Positions 50,013 through 58,497 of a DNA stretch of 64,000 bases are shown piece by piece. Source of the stretch: Streptomyces xylophagus (lineage in GTDB: Bacteria; Actinomycetota; Actinomycetes; Streptomycetales; Streptomycetaceae); the NCBI RefSeq assembly GCF_000716435.1, contig NZ_JNWO01000014.1:62001-126000 (forward strand). Reading direction: 5' to 3'. The notes beneath the pieces were generated by a model. That model searched no databases, was not told the DNA's origin, and saw only the letters and a program-made list of their open reading frames with translations. The translations under genes and the position numbers were made by a program. How positions within the stretch are numbered: the first letter of the stretch is position 1; the number at the start of each line of letters is the position of its first letter.

Positions 50013-51334
50013 CAACTCTTCACCACCCGGGGGAACTTGGCGACGCTGGTCATGGTCTTCAACAGGTCCTCCTCGGTGCGCATGTCGAGCACCGGCTTGA
50101 CGCCGGTCCGCTCGCGCACGGCTTCGCTCAGGCGTCCGGCGAGGGCGTCGACGTCGCCGGTGAGCCGGGGGTCGTAGCCGACGCGCAGGCGCAGTTCGTC
50201 GACCTCGCGTCCGGCGCGGACGATCTGGAAGACGCCCGCCACAGTCTCGGGCTGGTCCTCGACCGCCTGCCAGATGTCCCGCAGGACCACGGAACGCCCC
50301 TGGACCAGCGTCTCGTCGCCGCGCCGGCCGGCCACCCACATCCGGGCATGGGTGCGCCCGCAGCCGCAGCGGTCCCGGGACAGCCGGACGAGGTCCTCGC
50401 TGCGGTAACGGATCAGCGGCGCGGCCCGGTTGTCGAGGTCGGTGGCGACCAGTTCGCCGAGGTCGCCCTCCGGCGCGTCGCGCCAGCCGTGCTCGTCGAC
50501 CTCCACGCACTCCGCGAAGACGGTGTCCTCCCAGAGGTGGAAGCCGTCGTGTTCGCGGCACTCCCAGGCGGTGCCGGTGTCGGCGGCGCTGGTGTACTCG
50601 TAGACGTCGATGCCCCAGTCCTCGCGGATCCGCTCGCGCATCTTCCGGCTGAGGGGCTGTCCGGCGCAGGAGGCACCCTTGAGGGAGGAGAACGCCTCCT
50701 TGAGGTCCGTCCGGCCGGCCAGGTGCTCCAGCTCCACCATCTGCGGATACATCATCTGGAGGTAGGCCGGGCGGTAGGTGCGCAGGGCCTCGACGACCTC
50801 GTCCATCTTCCCGAGCCAGGTGTCCACCTCGATGACGACCGCGCCGAGCGCCTGGTAGCCGGGGTCCATGAGGTTGCGGAAGGTGCCGGGCGGGCTCAGC
50901 ACCCGGTCCCCCGGCCTGAGGCCGAGTTCCCACAGGTCACGCACCTGCGCGGTGACCAGGGGCGGCGCGTCCTCCCAGATCTCGGCGAAGAACTCCGGGT
51001 CGCCGGTGGTGCCCGAACTGGAGGAGACGGAGGTCAGTTCCTCGGTCGGGACGCAGAGCAGCCCGCCGAAGGGGTCGCCGGTGCGGGCCCGGTGGGCGCG
51101 CACCATGTCCTTGGTGATGAACGGGATGCGGGCCCGGAAGTCGTCGAGGGTGCGGACGTCGCTCGGGTGCACCCCGTGCTCGTCCCAAAGTGCTTGGTAG
51201 AAGGCGGAGTTGGCGTAGGCGTACTCGACGAGTTCCACCACCCGCTCTTCCTGCCGTGCCCGCAGCTGGTCCCGGGCCATGGTCTCCACCTGTGGCTCGA
51301 AGTACCTGTCAGCGGTGTCCCTGTCCCCGGCCAT
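50012..51334 (-). CDS. Phenylacetate-CoA ligase family protein (PaaK-like)
   Basis: A 440-residue class of ANL ligase typical of PaaK: HGVHPSDVRTLDDFRARIPF, SSSSGTTGDP P-loop at residues about 104-113, YEYTSAADTG, DLVRLSRDRCGCGRTH zinc-ligand-like Cys cluster, and the C-terminal MTSVAKFPRV. PaaK enzymes make aryl- or arylacetyl-CoA; the substrate here may be a related cyclic acid. Start at ATG 51334 follows GAGGAGG. First gene of the seven-gene operon and divergent from etfBA. Confidence 0.9.
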   Translation of the reverse strand: MAGDRDTADRYFEPQVETMARDQLRARQEERVVELVEYAYANSAFYQALWDEHGVHPSDVRTLDDFRARIPFITKDMVRAHRARTGDPFGGLLCVPTEELTSVSSSSGTTGDPEFFAEIWEDAPPLVTAQVRDLWELGLRPGDRVLSPPGTFRNLMDPGYQALGAVVIEVDTWLGKMDEVVEALRTYRPAYLQMMYPQMVELEHLAGRTDLKEAFSSLKGASCAGQPLSRKMRERIREDWGIDVYEYTSAADTGTAWECREHDGFHLWEDTVFAECVEVDEHGWRDAPEGDLGELVATDLDNRAAPLIRYRSEDLVRLSRDRCGCGRTHARMWVAGRRGDETLVQGRSVVLRDIWQAVEDQPETVAGVFQIVRAGREVDELRLRVGYDPRLTGDVDALAGRLSEAVRERTGVKPVLDMRTEEDLLKTMTSVAKFPRVVKS

Positions 51335-51380
51335 GACGCCTCCTCGCGGCTCAGCTGCCCAGATCTTCCAGCTATCAGCG

Positions 51381-51460
51381 CAATCAGTCAACTAATTCGA
51401 CTGAATCTCGGGGAACTCTCGCGCTCGCTCGCCCTATATAGTTAACTATTAGTACTCATT
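51381..51460. promoter_or_regulatory. Double promoter/operator region with palindrome ATAGTTAACTAT (site l)
   Basis: A perfect 12-bp palindrome at 51438-51449 precedes etfB. A second AT-rich block, caatcagtcaactaattcg at 51381-51399 followed by ACTGAATC, precedes the PaaK operon. Both forms match elements elsewhere in the cluster. Confidence 0.65.
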
Positions 51461-51479
51461 AGAGCCTCGGGAGGGCGAT

Positions 51480-52259
51480 GTGAAGATCGTTGTCTGCGTG
51501 AAGCACGTGCCCGACGCCACGGCGGACCGCACCTTCACCGAGGACGGCACCACCGACCGCGCGTCGGTCGACTCACTGCTGTCCGAACTCGACGAGTACG
51601 CGGTCGAACAGGCCCTGCGGATCGCGGAGTCGGGCCCCGACGTCGAGATCTGCTACCTCACCATCGGTCCGGACGACGCGAAGGACGCCCTGCGCAAGGC
51701 GCTCGCCATGGGCGGCGACTCGGCGATTCACGTGGCCGACGAGGACATCGAGGGCAGTGACGTGTTCGCCACCTCGCTCGTGCTGGCCGGGGCGATCCAA
51801 CGGCACGGCTTCGATCTCGTGCTGTGCGGGATGGCCTCGACGGACGGCGGCGCGGGCGTCGTACCAGCGCTGCTCGCGGAACGGCTCGGCGTCCCGGCCC
51901 TCACCCACATCGAGGAACTGACCGTCGAGGACGGGGCGTTGACCGGCCGGCGCGAGGGCGACACCGCGACCGTGCGGGTCCGGGGCGGGTTGCCGGCCGT
52001 CGTGTCGGTGACCGACCGTTCCGGCGACGCCCGTTACCCCTCCTTCAAGGGGATCATGGCCGCGAAGAAGAAGTCCCTGGAGACCCTCGACCTCGCCGAC
52101 CTCGGGATCGACGCCGGGCAGGTCGGCCGTACGGCCGCGAGGACGGCGGTGGACACCGCGACCCGGCGTCCGCCGCGCACCAAGGGAGAACTCGTCTCCG
52201 ACGACGGGACGGGCGGCATCGGACTGGCCGCGTTCCTCACCGCCAAGAAGTTCGTCTGA
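51480..52259 (+). CDS. etfB: Electron transfer flavoprotein beta subunit
   Basis: A 259-residue ETF-beta: MKIVVCVKHVPDATADRTF, LDEYAVEQALRIAE, LCGMASTDGGAGVVPALLAERLG and the recognition-loop region ALRKALAMGGDSAIHV. It carries AMP and, with EtfA, one FAD, and takes electrons from the acyl-CoA dehydrogenases. GTG start after GGGAGGG. A dedicated ETF inside a catabolic cluster with nine dehydrogenases fits the electron load. The gene ends in the repeat-rich segment that fills the gap to etfA. Confidence 0.95.
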   Translation: MKIVVCVKHVPDATADRTFTEDGTTDRASVDSLLSELDEYAVEQALRIAESGPDVEICYLTIGPDDAKDALRKALAMGGDSAIHVADEDIEGSDVFATSLVLAGAIQRHGFDLVLCGMASTDGGAGVVPALLAERLGVPALTHIEELTVEDGALTGRREGDTATVRVRGGLPAVVSVTDRSGDARYPSFKGIMAAKKKSLETLDLADLGIDAGQVGRTAARTAVDTATRRPPRTKGELVSDDGTGGIGLAAFLTAKKFV

Positions 52260-52331
52260 CCGACGAGGTCGCCTGTCCGACACGTTCGTCTGTCCACGTT
52301 CGCCTGACCGACAAGTTCGTCTGACCGACCC
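52248..52331. repeat. Short degenerate repeats beginning at the etfB stop codon
   Basis: AAGTTCGTCTGACCGAC occurs exactly at 52248-52264 and 52313-52329. Degenerate copies of ttcg(t/c)ctg(a/t)cc between them make about five units of 14-18 bases. The first unit contains the etfB stop. No coding potential. Confidence 0.75.
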
Positions 52332-52346
52332 AAGGAGCCCATCAAC

Positions 52347-53312
52347 GTGGCCGAGATCCTCGTACTCGTCGATCACCTGGACGGCGTCGTCCGCAAGCCG
52401 ACCCTCGAACTCCTCACCCTGGCACGCCGGTTGGGTGAACCGTCGGCGGTCTTCCTCGGTCCAGGCGCGGACACCGCGACCGAGGTTCTCGGCCGGTACG
52501 GCGCGCACAGGGTGTACGTCGTGGACGCGCCCGAGGTCGAGGAGTTCCTCGTCACTCCGGCCGTCGACGCCCTCGTACAGATCGCCGGGAGCACCACCCC
52601 TGCGGCGATCCTGCTGCCGTCGGGCCCGGACGGCAAGGAGACCGCCGCCCGGGTCGCGCTGCGACTGGGGTCGGGGCTGATCACGGACGCCGTCGACATC
52701 ACGGCGGGCGCGGACGGCCGTCCGGTCACCGAGCAGTCCGCGTTCGCGGCGACATACCAGGTGACGGCACACGTCACCCAGGGCGCCCCGGTGATCACGG
52801 TGAAGCCGAACGCCACCGCACCGGAACCAGCCCCCGTCACACCCGAGTTGGAGAAGCGGGACGTCGTTTTCGGCCCGGCCTCTGCCGCCGTCCAGGTCCT
52901 GTCCCGCACACCCCGGGAGCGCGGCGACCGACCCGAACTGAGCGAGGCGGACATCGTCGTCTCCGGTGGCCGGGGCGTGAACGGCGCCGACAACTTCGCC
53001 GTGATCGAGCGCGTCGCCGACTCCCTGGGCGCCGCCGTCGGGGCGTCCCGCGCGGCCGTCGACGCGGGCTGGTACCCGCACAGCCACCAGGTCGGCCAGA
53101 CCGGCACGCAGGTCTCCCCGCAGCTCTACCTCGCCGCCGGCATCTCCGGGGCGATCCAGCACCGCGCGGGCATGCAGACCTCCAAGACCATCGTCGCCGT
53201 CAACAAGGACGCGGACGCCCCGATCTTCGAACTCGCCGACTACGGCGTCGTAGGGGATCTCTTCCAGGTGCTCCCGCAGCTGGTGGAGGAGATCGAGCGG
53301 CGGCGGAGCTGA
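52347..53312 (+). CDS. etfA: Electron transfer flavoprotein alpha subunit
   Basis: A 321-residue ETF-alpha. The N-terminal domain starts [16 protein letters not shown]. The conserved FAD-binding C-terminal domain shows [50 protein letters not shown] and [20 protein letters not shown] [15 protein letters not shown]. It forms the ETF heterodimer with the etfB product. GTG start at 52347, 87 bases after etfB. Confidence 0.95.
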   Translation: MAEILVLVDHLDGVVRKPTLELLTLARRLGEPSAVFLGPGADTATEVLGRYGAHRVYVVDAPEVEEFLVTPAVDALVQIAGSTTPAAILLPSGPDGKETAARVALRLGSGLITDAVDITAGADGRPVTEQSAFAATYQVTAHVTQGAPVITVKPNATAPEPAPVTPELEKRDVVFGPASAAVQVLSRTPRERGDRPELSEADIVVSGGRGVNGADNFAVIERVADSLGAAVGASRAAVDAGWYPHSHQVGQTGTQVSPQLYLAAGISGAIQHRAGMQTSKTIVAVNKDADAPIFELADYGVVGDLFQVLPQLVEEIERRRS

Positions 53313-53350
53313 TCTCCTCCGCCTCCCGGCCTTCCACTCGACGGGCGATA

Positions 53351-53382
53351 CGATTAAAATCGCTAACTGATTGCATCTATTG
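53351..53382 (+). promoter_or_regulatory. AT-rich promoter/operator element (site m)
   Basis: cgattaaaatcgctaactga then ttgcatctattg, upstream of the amidohydrolase at 53398. The block TCGCTAACTGATTGCAT resembles sites h, b and j (TAGCTAACnnATT). The inverted arms CGATT/AATCG at 53351-53361 are also visible. Confidence 0.5.
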
Positions 53383-53397
53383 ACCCGAAGGAGCGCC

Positions 53398-54477
53398 ATG
53401 ACGAAGATCTGGGTCAACTCTGGGGACTCCCATGTGATGGAGCCCGACGACCTGTGGATACGGGCGCTGCCGCCGCGCCTCGCCGACCGGGCGCCGCGCA
53501 GTGAGCGCGGTGACAAGTACGAGGTGCTGTACATCGACGGCGAGCGCATCGACCGCCAGCTCAACGACTTCATGGACGCCATGCGGCCGCCGGGCGCCCG
53601 GGACCTCGACGTACGCCTGAAGGATCTGGACCAGGAGGGCGTCTGGGGTCAACTGGCCTTCCCCTCCATGGGGTTCTGGCTGGTGTCGATCACCGAGCGG
53701 GAGCTGGCCCGGGAGACCGTACGGGCCTGGAACGACTGGGCGCACTCCGAGGTCCTCGGGAAGCAGAAGCGCATCATCACTCCCGCCTGCGTGTCGACCG
53801 CCGACGTCGACGACGCGGTCGCCGAGGTCGAGCGGGTGGCGGAGATGGGCTTCCAGTCGGTGTTCCTGCCGTGCCAGACGCGGCCCGGCGAGGAGTACGC
53901 CCTGGACCGCTGGGAACCGCTGTGGACGGCGGCCGAGCGGGCCGGACTGGTGCTGGGCTTCCACATCGGCACCGGCGGCGAGAACGTGGTCTTCCGCGGT
54001 CCCGGCGGTGCCGTCGTCAACTACATGGAGACGACCTACCCGGGCATGCGCGTGGTGTCCCACATGGTCGCGGGCGGCGCCCTGGACCGCCATCCCGACC
54101 TGAAGATCCTGATCGCGGAGGGCGGCGCGGGCTGGGTGCCGGCCATCGGCGACCGGATGGACGAGGCCTACCGTCAGCACGGCATGTTCGTCCGGCCGAA
54201 GCTCAGCCGGCTGCCCAGCGAGATCATCAGGCAGCAGGTGTACGCCTCCTTCCAGCACGACAAGAGCTCGGTGGAGATCGTCGAGTCGACGGGCTACCGC
54301 AACGTGATGTGGGGCGACGACTACCCCCACCTGGAAGGCACTTACGGCCACACCCAGTCCACCCTGCGCGAGCTGTTCGACGGCGTGCCCGCGGACATCC
54401 GCGAGCGCGTCACCCGCGGCACCTTCAACGAACTGTTCCGGCTGCCCGAGCAGACTCCCCAGGAGGCGGCCGTCTGA
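53398..54477 (+). CDS. Amidohydrolase family protein (ACMSD-like)
   Basis: A 359-residue TIM-barrel hydrolase/decarboxylase-type protein paralogous to 13381. Metal ligands D10 and H12 are in SGDSHVMEP, a later His in LGFHIGTGG, and the Asp in MWGDDYPHLEG. QVYASFQHDKSSVEI precedes the final strand. Related enzymes act on carboxylated or ring-derived substrates. ATG with AGGAG upstream. It heads a plus-strand unit with a GNAT/CoA-synthetase fusion, an LLM oxidoreductase and a PaaI-like thioesterase. Confidence 0.88.
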   Translation: MTKIWVNSGDSHVMEPDDLWIRALPPRLADRAPRSERGDKYEVLYIDGERIDRQLNDFMDAMRPPGARDLDVRLKDLDQEGVWGQLAFPSMGFWLVSITERELARETVRAWNDWAHSEVLGKQKRIITPACVSTADVDDAVAEVERVAEMGFQSVFLPCQTRPGEEYALDRWEPLWTAAERAGLVLGFHIGTGGENVVFRGPGGAVVNYMETTYPGMRVVSHMVAGGALDRHPDLKILIAEGGAGWVPAIGDRMDEAYRQHGMFVRPKLSRLPSEIIRQQVYASFQHDKSSVEIVESTGYRNVMWGDDYPHLEGTYGHTQSTLRELFDGVPADIRERVTRGTFNELFRLPEQTPQEAAV

Positions 54478-54491
54478 GCGGCGACACCCCG

Positions 54492-56909
54492 ATGAGCAAT
54501 CCGCCGTATCCCGAGGATCTGGAACGACCGGGCCTCGTGCGCACCGGCCGGTCGACCTTCGTCCGGCCCGTCCGGCCGGAGGACGCCGACCGCCTGGTCA
54601 CCTTCGTCGGCGGGCTGTCCCGGGCGACCCTGGCGTATCGCTCGCTCGGCCCGGTGGTCCGCGCCCGCGACGACGTCATCCGGCGCGGCGCCCACGTGGA
54701 CTACCTCAACGAACTGGCGCTGGTCGCGCTGGCCGGCGACGAGATCGCGGGCCTGGTGCGCTACGTCCGCGATCCCGAGGAGCCGGAGCACGCGGAGGTC
54801 ACCTTCACCATCCGCGACGACCACCAGAGCGAGGGATTCGGCAGGCTGCTCCTGGAGCACATCGCCGCCGCCGCGCGCACCCGGGGTATCCGGGTCCTTG
54901 AAGCCGACGTCCTCGCCGACAACACCCGCATGATCAACGTGTTCCTCGGCTCCGGCTACCGCGTCGAGTCCGGACCACCGGGCCAGATCGTCCACTTCGA
55001 GATCGCCGTCGACCCGCAGGCCCAGGCCGTCGCCCGGGCGGAACGCCGCGAGCACACGGCCGTACGACGCTCCCTGCGCCCGCTGCTCGAACCCCGCTCG
55101 GTCGCGGTGATCGGCGCGAACCGCAGCCCCCTGACCATCGGCCACGAGATCGTCGCCAACCTGCTGCGGGGCGGCTTCCGCGGCTCCGTGTTCCCGGTCA
55201 ATCCGCGCGCCGAGCAGGTCGCCGGGGCGCGGGCGTACCCGAACGTCCGGGAGCTTCCCGAGGTGCCGGACCTGGCGCTGGTCGCCGTCCGGGCCGAGGC
55301 GGTCCCCGATGTCGTACGAGAGTGCGCGGAGGCCGGCGTCAAAGCCGTGGTCGTCGTCTCAACCGGCTTCGGGGAAACGGGAGTCGAAGGCCGGGCGACC
55401 GAGCTGGAACTGGCCCGCTTCGCCCGCGCCTCCGGGATGCGGCTGGTGGGCCCGAACTGCATGGGCGTGGTCAACACGACGCCCGCCGCCCGGCTCGCCG
55501 CGACCTTCTCCCCCGCACTGCCGACGCCGGGCCGGGTCGCGATGTCCAGCCAGTCCGGGCCGCTCGGGCTCGCGGTGCTCGACTTCGCCCGGCGGCTGCG
55601 GCTCGGCTTCTCCGGGTTCGTGTCGGTGGGCCACGCCGTGGACGTCTCCACCAACGACCTGCTCCAGTGGTGGGAGGAGGACCCCGAGACCTCGGTGGTC
55701 CTGCTGTACGTCGAGACCTTCGGCAATCCGCGCCGGTTCGCCCGCGTCGCGCGCCGGGTCGCGCCGCGCAAGCCGATCGTCGCGGTGCACCCGGGGCACG
55801 CGGACGCGGCGGTCGACTCGCTCTTCGCCCAGTCCGGCGTCATCCGCACCCGCAGCCTCCAGGAACTCTTCGACGTAGCACTCCTGTTGGCGCACCAGCC
55901 GCCCCCGCCGGGCAACCGGGTCGCCGTGATCACCAACGCGGGCGGCCCCGCCGCGCTGACCGTCGGCGCGTGCGAGGCGAGCGGCCTGCGGGTGCCCGCA
56001 CTGGACGAGCGCCTACGGCACACACTCCGTACGGCACTCTCGCCCCGCGCGGACGTCACCAACCCGATCGACCTCACGCCCATGGCCACCGCCGCGCACT
56101 ACCGGCAGGCGCTGGACGCCGTCCTGGCCGACGACGGCATCGACGCCGCCGTGGTCCTCTTCATGCCCCCGCTGGCGGACAAGCCCGACGAGGCGGCGGC
56201 GGCGATCCTCGACGCGGCCGAGGCAGCGCCCGGGAAACCGGTGGTCGCGAGTTTCCTGGGCGGCGCGGGCGTCGCCGATCTCCTGCACCGGGGCGAACTC
56301 GTCGTACCGACCTATGCGTTCCCCGAGTCGGCGGCGACCTCGCTCGGCCACGCGGCGGCGTACCAGGCGTGGCGCAGTACCCCTGCAGGGGTCATCCCGG
56401 ACCTTCCAGGGGTCGACACGGACCGGGCCCGCTCGCTGATCTCCGAGTGCGCTCCCGGAGCCGTACCGCCGCAGGTCGCCGCCGAGTTGCTGGCCTCGTA
56501 CGGCATCTCGGTCCGGGACACGCACTCGCCAGGCCCGGACGCATTCCTCTCCGTCCGCGCGGACCCGGTCTTCGGCCCGGTGATCGCGTTCGGTCTCACC
56601 GGGGACTACGCCGACCTCATGGCCGACGTCGCCCACCGGATCACCCCGCTCAGCGACCGCGACGCCCGCGAGATGATCCGCTCGCTGCGGGCCGCCCCGC
56701 TGCTGGACGGCCGGGTGGGCGGCCCGGGTGTAGACCTGACGGCCCTTGAAGAGACCGTGCTGCGGATCTCCGCGATGGTCGAGGACCTGCCCGAGATCGA
56801 GTCGATGGAACTGCGTCCGGTACGGCTGCTGCCGCCCGGGAACGGCGTGGCCGTCGCCCACGCGACGATCCAACTCACCGACGACACAAGGAGAGGTGGC
56901 CCCTCATGA
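54492..56909 (+). CDS. GNAT acetyltransferase fused to a truncated ADP-forming acyl-CoA synthetase-like domain
   Basis: An 805-residue fusion. Residues 1 to about 170 are a GNAT domain (FVRPVRPEDADRLVTFV, SEGFGRLLLEHIAAAARTRG). The rest is an ADP-forming acetyl-CoA-synthetase-like domain (SVAVIGANRSPLTIGHEI, VGPNCMGVVNTTP, MSSQSGPLGLAVLD, VITNAGGPA). The ATP-grasp end is short: YGISVRDT runs almost directly into SVRADPVFGPVIAFGLTG, omitting much of the usual ATP-grasp region. This domain order occurs in actinobacterial protein acetyltransferases of the Pat/PatA type, which acetylate and inactivate acyl-CoA synthetases. Such control of the ligases in this cluster is plausible. Stop overlaps the LLM start (ATGA). 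Confidence 0.85.
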   Translation: MSNPPYPEDLERPGLVRTGRSTFVRPVRPEDADRLVTFVGGLSRATLAYRSLGPVVRARDDVIRRGAHVDYLNELALVALAGDEIAGLVRYVRDPEEPEHAEVTFTIRDDHQSEGFGRLLLEHIAAAARTRGIRVLEADVLADNTRMINVFLGSGYRVESGPPGQIVHFEIAVDPQAQAVARAERREHTAVRRSLRPLLEPRSVAVIGANRSPLTIGHEIVANLLRGGFRGSVFPVNPRAEQVAGARAYPNVRELPEVPDLALVAVRAEAVPDVVRECAEAGVKAVVVVSTGFGETGVEGRATELELARFARASGMRLVGPNCMGVVNTTPAARLAATFSPALPTPGRVAMSSQSGPLGLAVLDFARRLRLGFSGFVSVGHAVDVSTNDLLQWWEEDPETSVVLLYVETFGNPRRFARVARRVAPRKPIVAVHPGHADAAVDSLFAQSGVIRTRSLQELFDVALLLAHQPPPPGNRVAVITNAGGPAALTVGACEASGLRVPALDERLRHTLRTALSPRADVTNPIDLTPMATAAHYRQALDAVLADDGIDAAVVLFMPPLADKPDEAAAAILDAAEAAPGKPVVASFLGGAGVADLLHRGELVVPTYAFPESAATSLGHAAAYQAWRSTPAGVIPDLPGVDTDRARSLISECAPGAVPPQVAAELLASYGISVRDTHSPGPDAFLSVRADPVFGPVIAFGLTGDYADLMADVAHRITPLSDRDAREMIRSLRAAPLLDGRVGGPGVDLTALEETVLRISAMVEDLPEIESMELRPVRLLPPGNGVAVAHATIQLTDDTRRGGPS

Positions 56910-57880
56910 AGGTCGGCATCTACTTCGACATGCGCAACCCCCCGCCCTGGCAACAGAGTTGGTCACGCGTCTACGGATTCGCCCTGGAGATGTGCGAGGA
57001 GGCGGACCAACTCGGCCTCGACTCGGTCTGGTTCTCCGAACACCACGGCTTCGAGGACGGCTACCTCCCGCAACCGCTCACCATGGCAGCAGCGGTAGCG
57101 GCCCGCACCCGTCGCATCCGGCTCGGCACCGCGGTCATCCCCGCGCCGCTGCACGCGGCCCCCGAGCTCGCCGAACAGGCCGCGCTCGTCGACATCATCA
57201 GCGCCGGCCGCCTGGACCTCGGACTCGGCACCGGCTACCGCGTACCCGAGTACCGGCTCTACGGCGCCGATCTCGCCCGGCGCTACTCCACGACGGACCA
57301 GCGGGTGCGGGAGATCCGCGGCCTGTGGTCCGAGTCCCTGGTCACCCCCGGCCCGGTCCAGGACCCGCTGCCGATCTGGCTCGGCTACCAGGGACCGCAG
57401 GGCGCGCGCCGGGCCGGGCGGCTGGGCACCGGGCTGCTCTCCCTCAACCCGGCGCTGCTGGCTCCGTACCGGGACGGGCTCGCCGAGAGCGGCTACGACG
57501 TGTCGGCGGCGCGGATGCAGGGTTCGTTCACCACGTTCGTCACCGAGGACCCCGACGGCGACTGGCCGGTGGTGCGCAAGCACCTGGCGTACCAGTGGGA
57601 CAGCTATCGCCGGTACATGGTCGAGGGGACCGAGCAGCCGGCACCGCGCCCCATCGACCCCGAGAAATGGCGGGAGACGGGGCTGCAAGCAACCGGCGTC
57701 GGCCAGTTCCTGTACGGCACCCCGCAGGACGTCGCCAACGCCGTCAAGGCGTACGTGGCGGGGCTGCCTGTGGAAGGGGTGTTCCTGTGGGCCTCGTTGG
57801 CGGGGATGCCCGAGGAGATGGTGGCGCGCCAAGTCCAGTTGATCGCTGGGAAGTTGCGCCCGCTGCTTGCCGATGTCTGA
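56906..57880 (+). CDS. LLM-class flavin/F420-dependent oxidoreductase
   Basis: A 324-residue luciferase-like TIM barrel: FALEMCEEADQLGLDSVWFSEHHGFEDGYLPQPL, AARTRRIRLGTAVIPAP, ISAGRLDLGLGTGYRVPEYRLYG, and IWLGYQGPQGARRAG. The HH pair of EHHGFEDGY is characteristic of F420/flavin LLM enzymes. Substrate unknown; oxidative or reductive steps on ring or side chain are possible. Overlaps the GNAT-synthetase gene by 4 bases; the coding end runs into a 13-bp repeat array. Confidence 0.87.
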   Translation: MKVGIYFDMRNPPPWQQSWSRVYGFALEMCEEADQLGLDSVWFSEHHGFEDGYLPQPLTMAAAVAARTRRIRLGTAVIPAPLHAAPELAEQAALVDIISAGRLDLGLGTGYRVPEYRLYGADLARRYSTTDQRVREIRGLWSESLVTPGPVQDPLPIWLGYQGPQGARRAGRLGTGLLSLNPALLAPYRDGLAESGYDVSAARMQGSFTTFVTEDPDGDWPVVRKHLAYQWDSYRRYMVEGTEQPAPRPIDPEKWRETGLQATGVGQFLYGTPQDVANAVKAYVAGLPVEGVFLWASLAGMPEEMVARQVQLIAGKLRPLLADV

Positions 57881-57938
57881 CCCGAATGTCTGATCCGCAC
57901 GTCTGATCCATGCGTCTGATCCACATGTCCGATCCGAG
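57874..57938. repeat. Five 13-bp tandem repeats spanning the LLM stop codon
   Basis: Units of 13 bases start at 57874, 57887, 57900, 57913 and 57926, each close to (t/c)gtctgatcc(g/a)(c/a). The array includes the LLM stop codon and ends at the ribosome site of the next gene. Because 13 is not a multiple of three, the embedded TGA triplets fall in all three frames. Confidence 0.8.
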
Positions 57939-57948
57939 GAGAAGCAGC

Positions 57949-58497
57949 GTGACGAGTACGACTGGTGGGGCCAGGATGCCGGCGGGGCCCTGGGCGGGCG
58001 CGGACTTCCAGGAGCCGCCCCGCACCCCCGGCGGCGTGGCACTGTGCGGCGCGTGCCGTGTCGCCGGTTCCTGCCGTCTGGGTGTCGAAGGTGAACGGCT
58101 CGACGGCGACGGCGTGGCGGTCTTCGAACTCACCTGTCCCCGCGACCAGGAGGGCGGCCCGAATGTCGCGCACGGCGGTTGGACGGCGGCCGTACTGGAC
58201 GACTGTCTCGGTCATCTCCCGCTGCTGCACCGGGTGTTGAGCGTGACGGCGGAGTTGAGCGTGAGCTTCGTGAAGCCGGTGCCGGTGGAACGGCCTCTGG
58301 AGGTACGGGCCTGGGTCGAGCGGCGCGAGGGGCGGCGCTGGTACATCGCCGGCGAGATGGTGCTGCTGCCGACCCGTGCCGTGCTGGCCCGGGTCTCCGG
58401 GATCTGGGTGACCCGAGACCAGGGCCACTTCGCGCGGCACGAGGAGTGGCTGGCCGCGCAGGAGGCCAAGGGCAAGCACGAGGGCGCGGGTCAGTAG
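57949..58497 (+). CDS. PaaI-family hotdog thioesterase with a Cys-rich N-terminus
   Basis: A 182-residue hotdog protein. Residues 33-45 read LCGACRVAGSCRL, an unusual Cys-rich stretch (three Cys) before the hotdog domain. The catalytic region is GGPNVAHGGWTAAVLDDCLGHL, followed by VTAELSVSFVKPVPVERPL. GTG at 57949 follows GAGGAGAAG. It may remove CoA from end products or stalled intermediates. Its 3' end overlaps the convergent dehydrogenase by 7 bases. Confidence 0.85.
   Translation: MTSTTGGARMPAGPWAGADFQEPPRTPGGVALCGACRVAGSCRLGVEGERLDGDGVAVFELTCPRDQEGGPNVAHGGWTAAVLDDCLGHLPLLHRVLSVTAELSVSFVKPVPVERPLEVRAWVERREGRRWYIAGEMVLLPTRAVLARVSGIWVTRDQGHFARHEEWLAAQEAKGKHEGAGQ

Noticed and set aside
51573..53582. 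A 669-codon antisense frame covering etfB and etfA
   Set aside because: It runs antisense to two well-recognised genes, and its protein has no recognised domain and a skewed Gly/Arg/Asp composition.
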